From NCBI GenBank assembly GCA_928724745.1, contig CAKMXJ010000032.1, positions 1,860,001 through 1,924,000 of the forward strand: DNA of 64,000 nucleotides, written 5' to 3'. The notes under the pieces are model-generated. The model saw nothing but the letters and a program-made list of their open reading frames with translations. It was not told where the DNA came from and made no database searches. The DNA comes from Anthracocystis setariae. Its lineage: Eukaryota; Basidiomycota; Ustilaginomycetes; Ustilaginales; Ustilaginaceae. Shown here in pieces: positions 10,677 through 19,132 of the stretch; position 1 is the stretch's first letter, and each line of letters begins with the position of its first letter. Both the position numbers and the translations under genes were made by a program.

Positions 10677-13600
10677 TCAAAGACGGCGAGTGACTTGCTT
10701 GAAGATGTCGGGTTTGGAATCCTGGATCCAATCCTGGAGATGATCGGGCAAGTCGATGAATCTCTCCGGCCTGTCCGCATGGGCTCTTGCGAACGTGAAT
10801 GACGGCTTCCTAGTCATGTACCTCGCCAGACCGGTCGTCTTTGTCGCTAGGATCGTCTCCCTCTCCTGCCCAGGGATCGTTGCACGGAACGTGAGCATGT
10901 TGGACATCTGAGCATCTGGCGTGAACATCAACCCTGCATTCCTCTCGAGACTCGGATGTTCGATCAACCCCACGATGTTCGGGATCGTCCGCTTAACCGT
11001 GAACCGAGCCTCTTCATCCAGCTCGTAGAACCTCAAGAACGGAGTCATGAGTTTCAACTTCCCCCGAGTCGGTACGCTGAACAGATAGCCGCCGTGCACG
11101 TCCTTTTGCACAACCACCTCGGCACCAGGATAGTGCAGCTCGACGACACCTTGATGACTGCTCGACGAACTGGACGAAGGTCCGTTACGCTTGTGCAACT
11201 TGAGACCGTTGTGGATGGCCCTTACCAACTCGTCCCCATGTTTCTGTCGTAGCCATTCTTGCAGATGTTCTGGCAGTTCCTGGAACGTGAAAGTCGAAGA
11301 TTGCGCTCCCGTGGAGCTGATACGTCGGAACAGCCATGGACTCTTTCCCATCCTGAGCTTGCTCTTGAGACTCTTCTGACGCATAAGCAGGATAGCTTCG
11401 GGTTGACGCTCTGGATGCCGGATTTTAAGCGACGCAGCGTTTCCAAAATTCGTATCCGGTACGAACGCCAAACCCGCTTGCTCCTCCGTCATTTGTCCGC
11501 TCATAACAGCTCGGATGTTGGGAATCGTCCGCTCCACTATGGCTTGATCCTGGTCACTCAAGCGCTGGAACGCTTGGAAATCCACTTTCGGCCAAATGGT
11601 TGTTGCAGATGGCACGTGGAACATATAAGTCCCATGTGAGTGCCTGTAAGCCACGATGTCTTCGCCAGGGTAATCGAACTTGAACCTGTCTTCGCTGCTC
11701 GAGCCTGCCGTTGACGGCGAATGCTGCAGCAGTCTTTGGTACCGTCCGTCCGACTCGTACGATCTCGCCTTCAAGCTTGGAGCAATGTCCCTCCTGGACC
11801 AGTGCGGATCAGCTTCGTCGACAACCTTTCGATGGACCGAATCTACCCCCTGCTCATCGACGACGGCACCAGCAGATGGTACGTTGCGTTTCCTGAGCTT
11901 GAGACCCTTCTTCACGCCTTCCGGCAGAGTATGTGCGTGAAAAATTCGGAACCAATCCTGAAGATGCTTTGGCAACTCGTTGAACGTGTAGGAGCCGTCG
12001 AGGCCCACTCTCTTGAAAACGAACGGCTCGCGCAGCCCAATTCGACTCGTAAGACCTTTCCGGCGTATCAGCAGCAAGCTTTCGCGCGGACGGTTCACAG
12101 CAGGTACACGCAAGACCGTGGCACCATTCGCCATTGGATCTGGTTGAAAGACCAAATTGGCCTCGGCTTCCGTCATTCTGCCCAACCGAACATCCTCCAT
12201 CCGTGGAATCGACTCATCCAGCACCCGCTTAGCCTCGTCGCTCAGACCGTCGTATGTAGCATAGCTGAGCGTCGGCGGAGTCAGAGTCGAAGAGGGTACG
12301 TGATATGTGTATCCTCCTCGTCTCATCCTGATGACGAAGATGTCTTCACCAGGATAATGGAACAGCAGCGCAGTATCGCTTGTCGAGCCGGAGCCGGAGC
12401 TGGAGCTTGACGCGATCATTCGTTTTTCCGCTCGACTGCTCTGCTCATCGCTTCCAACCGAGGCAGAGGAGATGCTGCGCTTCCCAAGTTTGAAAACTCC
12501 CCGCGCGGCTTCTGCATATGCGTCGGGTTGCTGCTGCTGAAGCCACCACTTGATGTGTCCGGGAAGCTTCTCGAATGTGGAAGTGATACCCGCAGAGGAC
12601 CCAGGCGAATAACGTGTAAACAGAATCTGAGGACCTTCACCTCGAGTGCCATACTTGCGAACGACTTGGATGAATTCTGGCCGCCGATTCACATCATGCC
12701 AACGAGCGGTATGAATATTGAATGAGTCGTCATATTGAAATCCAAGGTTAGCATCCTCTTCCGTGATTTTGCCGTTCAGGAGCGCTTTCATCTTGGGAAT
12801 CGACTTGTCCACCGTCGCCTTAGCCTGGGGTGACAGAAGACTGTAATCGCTGAAATCGAGCGTGTGGCTCGAATCCGATCTGGCCGATGGTACGTGAAAC
12901 CAGTACGTGTTTGGGTGTGGCCTGAACACTAAGATATCCTCGCCAGGGTAATTGAGCCTGTATGCGACTTCGCTGTTCGAGCTTCCGGCAGATGGGGTCA
13001 AGAATCTCTCGTAGCGTCCATCCGACTCGTACGACCGCTTCTTCAAGTGAATATCACGGATGGCACTCGCCCAGGGGGGCTCTTGGCGAGCGCGAGCTGC
13101 ATAGCTGCGGAGGAAATCTTGAAGATGCGAAGGGAGCTGATCGAAGCTAACGGTCCGCCGTCCAAAGAAGCGACCCAGAGTTTTGAACATGTATCGATCG
13201 CCCTTCCTTTCCACCGAAATCTGGTGCGGCTTGATGCCTCTGATGCTATATAAGCCTCGCAAGGGATCGGTGTTCGAAGTGGTGAAGTGGATGTTGACTG
13301 GTTCCCTGTTGTCACGCATCGCTTTCTTAAGGTTCGGGATGGCTTCGTGGATTTCCTGCCGCTGCCGATCAGACAAGCCTCGCCAGGTATATGTGGATGT
13401 AGACATATCGGTTCGAGCGGGATCGTATGGACGGTACAGGATCTCACCGTCATCGTTTCGCGTGAGAACATAGCCCTTGCCAGGATAAACGATTCGGTCG
13501 ATCGTTTGCCATCCACGGGCGCGCTTGAGCAGATGCCTCGTGCCGCGCGCATCCTCAATATTACCTGCCGTGGAGCCCTGTAACTTGTCGACGGCACGAT

Positions 13601-15230
13601 CACCAACGTCGCCACTTGAGTTCTCGTCGCGCTTGTCCGTCTTGCCACCCTTCGCCGAGGCATCCGAAGATGACCTCTTCCAAAGATGGGGCAAAGGTTT
13701 GTGCAATAACTGCTTAGGCTCGCTTCCAAGCAGATCGACGTACCTCCGAAGATGTTCGGGCAGCTTTTCCTTCCTGACCTTTTTACTTGCGCCCAGAAGC
13801 GAGCCCAACGAACTACCGCCAGAGGCAGGTACGAATTTATACCTGTACTCTCCATTGCCATCGCGATAAACGCGCAATTCGCCTGGCCCCTTCCCCTTGA
13901 TATAATGCTCATTACGTAGATCCGCAACCCCCTCGACAGGCCTGAGATACTGAGCGGCGTTGGCCCAGTTGTTCATCCGCGCCTTATCAAAGTTCGGGAT
14001 GGTTTTCCTAACCAACTCCTTTTCCCAATTTCGCATCTCCTCGTATCGATTCGACGGCAAGCCTTCCGCTGCATGCACGGCAACAGGATCAATAAAGTGG
14101 AACAACGGCGTGCCTCCGTGCATTTGAACTCGGTAGAATTGGCCTGGATAGTCGTGCTTGGCGACGTACTCGAAATTGGTTTGGCCGGTGGAAAAGGCCA
14201 GAGGACTGCGTTTGCGCAGGTGGAAACTGCCCTTCGCGTGTTCGACGGCGTCGACGACGACGAGGTCGACGTTTCGACGCGCTTCCTGCTTGGCCCTCCT
14301 GAAGGCGGAATCCCAGCGAGAGGAAGGTGGTCGCATCGACATCGGTCCAAAGTGCAACGGCACTTGGGGTGGAATTTCGGTAGTCTTGAAAATTGGAACG
14401 GTACGACGCCGAGGGTTAGATGCAGGATTGTAAGGCTGGCCCTTGGATTCGGAGCTAGGACCTTCGATTTTGAGCGGTTCAGGTCGAGCCACGGCCTCGC
14501 TAGCCTGCTCTTGCATCCGAATTGCACGATCAGAAGTCTCGCCTTCTGTGGCTGTCACCGAATGCTCGCCGCCGTCCAACTCCAAACCAAGCTCCTTCAG
14601 AGCCTTAGGTGAGCGCGCGAGAGCTTGAGCCGCGACGACTTCCTGAGCCTCTTGCTTTGTCATCGGAACCCCGTTTTCCAACGACCTCATCATTTCGATC
14701 TGCCAATCTATGAGATGAGTATTAGCCCTTCCTTCCGCGCCGCGAACCTCCCTGGACGAACGCATCATTTCGAGTTCGTATGGCGACTTGAGGAAAGCCG
14801 GATGCACTTCGATTTCTCCAGGACGTGGTCCCAATTTGGCGAGTCTTCGATTTTCCCGCCAGTGTGCGAGACGCTCGCGAACCGAATTGACTTTGTGCCA
14901 CGTGGAAGTACGGATCTTGGCAGGGACGAGTTGTCGGAAGAACTTCTGGCCTCTTCGATGCCAGTTGCGGATGAAGGTGATGAAGCGACCGTAGGGACCC
15001 AGTGCGTGCTTGACTCGATGGAGGGTTACGACGTGACGAACTTGGCGGTCGACCGCGGGAAGGAGGTTGGTACTGTGGTCGGCGGTTTCAGTAGCGGGTA
15101 CGATCTCGTTGCTAACGCCAGGTTCGACGGGAGCGGCGCAGGAGGGGGAGCACAGAAGAAGGACTGACAGGAACACACCGACAACGAGCCACCAGGGCTT
15201 GTGTCGATGGGATCGGCCAGTCAAGCGCAT
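10677..15230 (-). CDS. Secreted six-module protein with Kex2-type processing sites
   Basis: This 1517-residue intronless protein starts with a signal peptide: basic n-region, hydrophobic core VVGVFLSVLLL, and predicted cleavage near residue 33 after CAA. The only cysteines lie in that peptide, so the mature chain has none. A basic region (about 60-340) is followed by six modules of about 155-170 residues: roughly 352-519, 577-732, 756-918, 955-1115, 1183-1348 and 1363-1517. Each has a YPG turn, a hydrophobic strand ending near HVPS, a short IP helix, then ELPxHLQxWL. Lys-Arg occurs at 340-341, 518-519, 569-570, 731-732, 917-918, 1114-1115 and 1347-1348, mostly at module ends and followed by Ser or Asn, as in substrates of the Golgi protease Kex2. 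The linkers are Ser-rich. I do not recognise the module. The likely outcome is several similar cysteine-free secreted proteins from one precursor; their role is unknown. Confidence 0.85.
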   Translation of the reverse strand: MRLTGRSHRHKPWWLVVGVFLSVLLLCSPSCAAPVEPGVSNEIVPATETADHSTNLLPAVDRQVRHVVTLHRVKHALGPYGRFITFIRNWHRRGQKFFRQLVPAKIRTSTWHKVNSVRERLAHWRENRRLAKLGPRPGEIEVHPAFLKSPYELEMMRSSREVRGAEGRANTHLIDWQIEMMRSLENGVPMTKQEAQEVVAAQALARSPKALKELGLELDGGEHSVTATEGETSDRAIRMQEQASEAVARPEPLKIEGPSSESKGQPYNPASNPRRRTVPIFKTTEIPPQVPLHFGPMSMRPPSSRWDSAFRRAKQEARRNVDLVVVDAVEHAKGSFHLRKRSPLAFSTGQTNFEYVAKHDYPGQFYRVQMHGGTPLFHFIDPVAVHAAEGLPSNRYEEMRNWEKELVRKTIPNFDKARMNNWANAAQYLRPVEGVADLRNEHYIKGKGPGELRVYRDGNGEYRYKFVPASGGSSLGSLLGASKKVRKEKLPEHLRRYVDLLGSEPKQLLHKPLPHLWKRSSSDASAKGGKTDKRDENSSGDVGDRAVDKLQGSTAGNIEDARGTRHLLKRARGWQTIDRIVYPGKGYVLTRNDDGEILYRPYDPARTDMSTSTYTWRGLSDRQRQEIHEAIPNLKKAMRDNREPVNIHFTTSNTDPLRGLYSIRGIKPHQISVERKGDRYMFKTLGRFFGRRTVSFDQLPSHLQDFLRSYAARARQEPPWASAIRDIHLKKRSYESDGRYERFLTPSAGSSNSEVAYRLNYPGEDILVFRPHPNTYWFHVPSARSDSSHTLDFSDYSLLSPQAKATVDKSIPKMKALLNGKITEEDANLGFQYDDSFNIHTARWHDVNRRPEFIQVVRKYGTRGEGPQILFTRYSPGSSAGITSTFEKLPGHIKWWLQQQQPDAYAEAARGVFKLGKRSISSASVGSDEQSSRAEKRMIASSSSSGSGSTSDTALLFHYPGEDIFVIRMRRGGYTYHVPSSTLTPPTLSYATYDGLSDEAKRVLDESIPRMEDVRLGRMTEAEANLVFQPDPMANGATVLRVPAVNRPRESLLLIRRKGLTSRIGLREPFVFKRVGLDGSYTFNELPKHLQDWFRIFHAHTLPEGVKKGLKLRKRNVPSAGAVVDEQGVDSVHRKVVDEADPHWSRRDIAPSLKARSYESDGRYQRLLQHSPSTAGSSSEDRFKFDYPGEDIVAYRHSHGTYMFHVPSATTIWPKVDFQAFQRLSDQDQAIVERTIPNIRAVMSGQMTEEQAGLAFVPDTNFGNAASLKIRHPERQPEAILLMRQKSLKSKLRMGKSPWLFRRISSTGAQSSTFTFQELPEHLQEWLRQKHGDELVRAIHNGLKLHKRNGPSSSSSSSHQGVVELHYPGAEVVVQKDVHGGYLFSVPTRGKLKLMTPFLRFYELDEEARFTVKRTIPNIVGLIEHPSLERNAGLMFTPDAQMSNMLTFRATIPGQERETILATKTTGLARYMTRKPSFTFARAHADRPERFIDLPDHLQDWIQDSKPDIFKQVTRRL

Positions 15231-15989
15231 CTTGCACGCGGCTAGATCGAGACAGAAGGTGAGAGTTCGTCAACGAACCGAACCGAACCGAAATACGAGG
15301 ATAATCAAGACAGAGAGTCAGTCTCTGAACCTGTACCCAAAGATCGCGGCAGGCGAGAGAACTTACTGTAACTGTGTTGATAGACACAAGAACGAGTGTG
15401 AGAATTGTTTGCTACCTATAGCGATGCAGCTGCGAAAACGATTCGAGGGCGAGAACGGTCATACGTGGACACTGACACTTTATACTTTATCAGATGCTCG
15501 TCTTCCACTGCCATCTCTCTCCTGCAAAGGCACAATTGATGAAGTACCGATGGTCCACCGTCTGTATCTCACCATAAAGCGACATGAAGCCATGAACCCA
15601 CCCATCGACACTAATAATGTGCGTTTTATCTCGCGCAAATTGCTCAGCAGTCCGAAGTGAATCGCTCCGAAACTTCCTGATGACGGCCTCATCGTACCCA
15701 AGCACCTCACCAGGGTGGGTGGACACAGCCTCCGTACTGTCAGCTCGGCTTGGCAGCACTGCAGCTCGTTGTCAACCCACCAGGCACCACCTCAGACCCT
15801 CCAACTGCTTTTTCTGGGTTGATAGGACCATACGAGTCCCACTTTCACAAACGTGCTCAAACGGCCGCAACAATGAAACGTTCCACTTCTTACTGTATTG
15901 ATGAATAAGATCAACTCAAGGCTGAGATGAACTGACAAGGCACAAGCTACCGTCGGCGTCTACTACCAGGATCGAGCTCAAGGCGGAGC
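15231..15989. other. Spacer upstream of the polyprotein gene and 3' of the V-ATPase gene
   Basis: Both flanking genes are on the minus strand, so this contains the promoter of the polyprotein gene and the 3' region of the V-ATPase gene. An 89-codon minus-strand frame (15490-15759) has protein-like wording but no ATG and no recognisable domain. It is not annotated as a gene. Confidence 0.5.
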
Positions 15990-18563
15990 CTAGAACTTGA
16001 GTGGCTCGAATTGGTAACCACCAGCCTGGTAGAATTTGCTTCCAAACTCGACCCACGCGAGTCGGATGGCGTGGAGCAGCGAACTAAGACCTTCCATGCA
16101 GCAGAGAATGGCGATGGAAAGCACAAACCACAGCGCAAACGCCAGCAATTTGGCGATCATGCCAAAGATGCCGGTCATGCCCAGCACGGTTTCAATCGTC
16201 ATGGTCCACAGAACCTCGGAGAGCTGAGCGTGAGCCAGTGACAGAGCCCAGAGTCGAAGGTAGGAGGCGGTGTTGGAGATACATCCAAGACAGAACTCGA
16301 TGGTGTGGATGACCTGGTGAATGACCACCTCGCCGATGTTGAACTCGTGTTCCTCCTCCATCTCGCCATCGCCGTGTCCACCGCTGCCATGGCCATTGCT
16401 CTGACTCTGAACGAGACGGCTGGACTCGTCGGCATCCTCGTCTTCACCATCGTCGCCATCGAGGCCCAAAGCATGCGATCCGTCAGCATGACCGACAGCA
16501 CGATAACCCTGGCCCTTGGTCTTGTGATGTTCCTTCCACTCGATGTAAGGCGTAGCGATGAGCATCCATGGAACGCAGATGAAAGCAACAAGCAACAGTA
16601 CCGTCTGCACGAAAGCCTGTCCAGGGAAGAGCTCGGTCTTGGGGTCAACGTCGCCAGGTTTGAGGAACATGTAGATGAGCATGTTGAGCAAGCCAGGCGG
16701 ATTGTTGCGGAAGACAGTGCCGTTTGCATCGGTCTCGTACCAGTCGATGGACCACTTGTAGACAATGGCAAAGACAAGGTAACCAAAGAGGGACTGCATG
16801 AAGAGCATTTGGGGAACGATCTCGGACCAGATCTTCCACTTTCGATCGAAGCGAATGAAGTTGGGAATGTTGAGCAAGATGGCGAGCGTCATGTGGAAGA
16901 CACCAAGGATGACCGACATCTTCATCTTGAGCGAGTTGGTGAAGACGAGCGAGTTGTCGGCACCGTGCCAGGTAGGGTCGATGCCGATGGGGTAGGTGCG
17001 GCCGTTGGAGATGGCCTCAACGGTGCCTTCCTGGTGGGGCCAAGTCCAGCCGGCATGGAAGAGGTGCATGGTCTTGCTTCCAATATCATTGTAGAGGAGA
17101 CCGGTGAACATGGAGAAGACACCCATGAGGAGCATCATGTATCGACCGTAGAAGAACATGCCAAAGATCTCGTTGTCGAGCTTGGCAAGCGTGCGCTCGA
17201 AGATGCACATGGCGAGAGCAGCGAGCGTCATGAGGAAGGCGTGGAAGACATCACCGAACATGACGGCGAAAAGGAAAGGAAGGAGGACAAAGTTGAAGAG
17301 ACCGGGGTTGACCTCCTTGTACTTGGCGATACCGTAGCTGTCGCTGACGGACTGGATAGCCTCGGTGTACTTGTTGGATCGCTGGAAGGTGGGTGGCTGC
17401 TTGTTTGTGCGAAGTTCCTGAAGCACGGCGGGGGCGCTGGTGCCGGCATTCTCGGTGGCACGGCGAAGCGCGAGTTGGATCTGGCCAAGGTCGCTGGAGG
17501 GGCACCAGCCTTCGGCAACGAGCGTCTTGCGACGATTGTCAAAGAGGAACATGTTGAGCGTAGAGTAAATGAGCTTTTCCTTGCGAACAACATCTTGCCA
17601 GGCGCTCAGCACCTCGGCGATCTTGACGAGTTCGGTGCGGCGAGTGGCGCTGGTGGAGTAGAGGACGTTGTTGAGGTCCTCGATGCGGCTGAGCACCTCG
17701 CGGAGACTCTCTTCGCGACGATCGGCGTTGCTGTCGATGGGATAGAGAGTACCGCCCATGCTCTCGCTGATTTTTCGAATCTTGGCGAGAAGTTCAGAGC
17801 CATGAGCAAAGATGATGAAGACGTTCTTGCGTACGGGCTCTTCCTTGGTGGGATCATCGAAGGCCTCATCGATCTCGGCGTAGTTCATGTAAAGGTTGCC
17901 GCGAAGTACGCGCCAGAGGATGCGCTCAAAGATGGCCATCTTGCTTCGCTCGATAGTACCGGCGACGAATTCGAGGTCGAAAGTGCCGTAAGTGGTGTCT
18001 TCGCCGCGCGAGGAGATGAAAGCGTTCGACTCTACGTCATCAAGAAGCGGGGCGTTGGCTTCGTCGAAAGAAGCGCGGGTAGCATCTTGACGGCCCTCTG
18101 CCTGATCGAAAAAGACGGCGGTCTCGCGAAGGACGTGCTTTGCCTCCTCGAGTTCCTGCAAACGCTTTTGCAGAGTCTCGTAGGATCCGTTCATCTGACC
18201 GAGGCGTTCCTCGTGTTCACGAAGCTTGACAGACAGCTCGTCCATGAGCTGAGGACCACGACGCCCATCAGTACCCGAGCCGAAGCTGAGGAAGGGCAGA
18301 GCGCTCTCGAGAGGACGAACGGGGATACCTTCTTTGTCCATCTGTGCGTACAGGAAACGAATACGCCTCTCCATCTCGTCGAGCCTCCTGATGTCGGATA
18401 CGAAGGAACGTTGGAAGGGAGAGACGTCGGGGTTGAGATCCTTGAACATGACGTTGCCCAACTCTCCAAGCTCCTGCACGGTAGCATGAGCAGTCTCGGA
18501 AGGAATGTAGAGCTGGATCAGCGACATGGTCGCCGACCGGAACAAGCTCTCCTCCTCGGGCAT
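15990..18563 (-). CDS. VPH1: V-type proton ATPase subunit a (Vph1/Stv1 family)
   Basis: This is the large membrane subunit of the V0 sector, which carries protons past the c-ring to acidify the vacuole and Golgi. The protein is 857 residues, close to the usual 840-860. The cytosolic N-terminal half opens with MPEEESLFRSATMS and the typical LIQLYIPSE and LGELGNVMFKDLN blocks. The membrane half carries the family hallmarks ending in SYLRLWALSLAHAQLSEVLW, which includes the essential arginine (about R770) that faces the c-ring carboxylate. An acidic, Ser-rich insertion (GLDGDDGEDEDADESS) lies in a loop before the last helices. The open frame extends upstream to 18686, but only from a TTG; the ATG at 18561-18563 matches the family start. 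There are no introns. It is transcribed divergently from the FG-GAP gene. Confidence 0.97.
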   Translation of the reverse strand: MPEEESLFRSATMSLIQLYIPSETAHATVQELGELGNVMFKDLNPDVSPFQRSFVSDIRRLDEMERRIRFLYAQMDKEGIPVRPLESALPFLSFGSGTDGRRGPQLMDELSVKLREHEERLGQMNGSYETLQKRLQELEEAKHVLRETAVFFDQAEGRQDATRASFDEANAPLLDDVESNAFISSRGEDTTYGTFDLEFVAGTIERSKMAIFERILWRVLRGNLYMNYAEIDEAFDDPTKEEPVRKNVFIIFAHGSELLAKIRKISESMGGTLYPIDSNADRREESLREVLSRIEDLNNVLYSTSATRRTELVKIAEVLSAWQDVVRKEKLIYSTLNMFLFDNRRKTLVAEGWCPSSDLGQIQLALRRATENAGTSAPAVLQELRTNKQPPTFQRSNKYTEAIQSVSDSYGIAKYKEVNPGLFNFVLLPFLFAVMFGDVFHAFLMTLAALAMCIFERTLAKLDNEIFGMFFYGRYMMLLMGVFSMFTGLLYNDIGSKTMHLFHAGWTWPHQEGTVEAISNGRTYPIGIDPTWHGADNSLVFTNSLKMKMSVILGVFHMTLAILLNIPNFIRFDRKWKIWSEIVPQMLFMQSLFGYLVFAIVYKWSIDWYETDANGTVFRNNPPGLLNMLIYMFLKPGDVDPKTELFPGQAFVQTVLLLVAFICVPWMLIATPYIEWKEHHKTKGQGYRAVGHADGSHALGLDGDDGEDEDADESSRLVQSQSNGHGSGGHGDGEMEEEHEFNIGEVVIHQVIHTIEFCLGCISNTASYLRLWALSLAHAQLSEVLWTMTIETVLGMTGIFGMIAKLLAFALWFVLSIAILCCMEGLSSLLHAIRLAWVEFGSKFYQAGGYQFEPLKF

Positions 18564-19132
18564 CTTGACTTGGTGTAGCACTTGACGTGCTATTGTTGAG
18601 CGAGCGAGCGAGCGAGCGACAAGAGGATGAAAACAAGATGAGAGGTGGCCAAGGTGTGGTTGAGACGCAAGATACGCTGCTACCAAAAGTGTGGGTGAGG
18701 AGGTCTGACCGCGCTTTCGACTGAGCTGAAGAGCTGAATATGGAATGCGTGGTTACAGGGGGGGACACTCTCCCAGTAATGTGTCATTTCAAAATGCGCC
18801 AAACTGAATACAAATCCATCGCAACGGATCCGATTCATTTTGGTATTATTAATAATTTCGAAGCATGGATCAACTCGAGCCTGGCTGAATCTAACAATGA
18901 ATGAATGATCTATTTTCACTTTCATTTCCTCCACCTCGACAAGCCAATGCTCTGTGCAAGGACCCCTGTGCATCGTCCAAGCTATCATTCACTTGTTCCT
19001 GATCCACATGAGCACAAGGCGCTTCGAACACTCGCTCGCTCTGTCGGCAGCAACATCATTCTGGCTGTAGTCAGCGCTATACTGGCAGTCGTAATGGCAC
19101 TCAGCTGCCACGCCGAGTCCTCGAGCGCCGCG
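18564..19132. promoter_or_regulatory. Divergent intergenic region between the V-ATPase and FG-GAP genes
   Basis: This 569-bp spacer must hold both promoters. It includes a short GCGA tandem at about 18598-18618 and an AT-rich patch at 18838-18862. In-frame ATGs at 18901, 18905, 18947 and 19094 precede the chosen start of the rightward gene and could lie in its leader. Confidence 0.5.

Noticed and set aside
16305..18578. Open frame of 757 codons on the plus strand
   Set aside because: It lies antisense to the clearly conserved V-ATPase a subunit. Its long openness follows from the G/C-ending codon bias of the real gene, and its translation has no domain.
18564..18686. N-terminal extension of the V-ATPase subunit
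   Set aside because: The extension starts at a TTG, is Ser/His-rich and has no counterpart in the family; the ATG at 18563 fits the known N-terminus.
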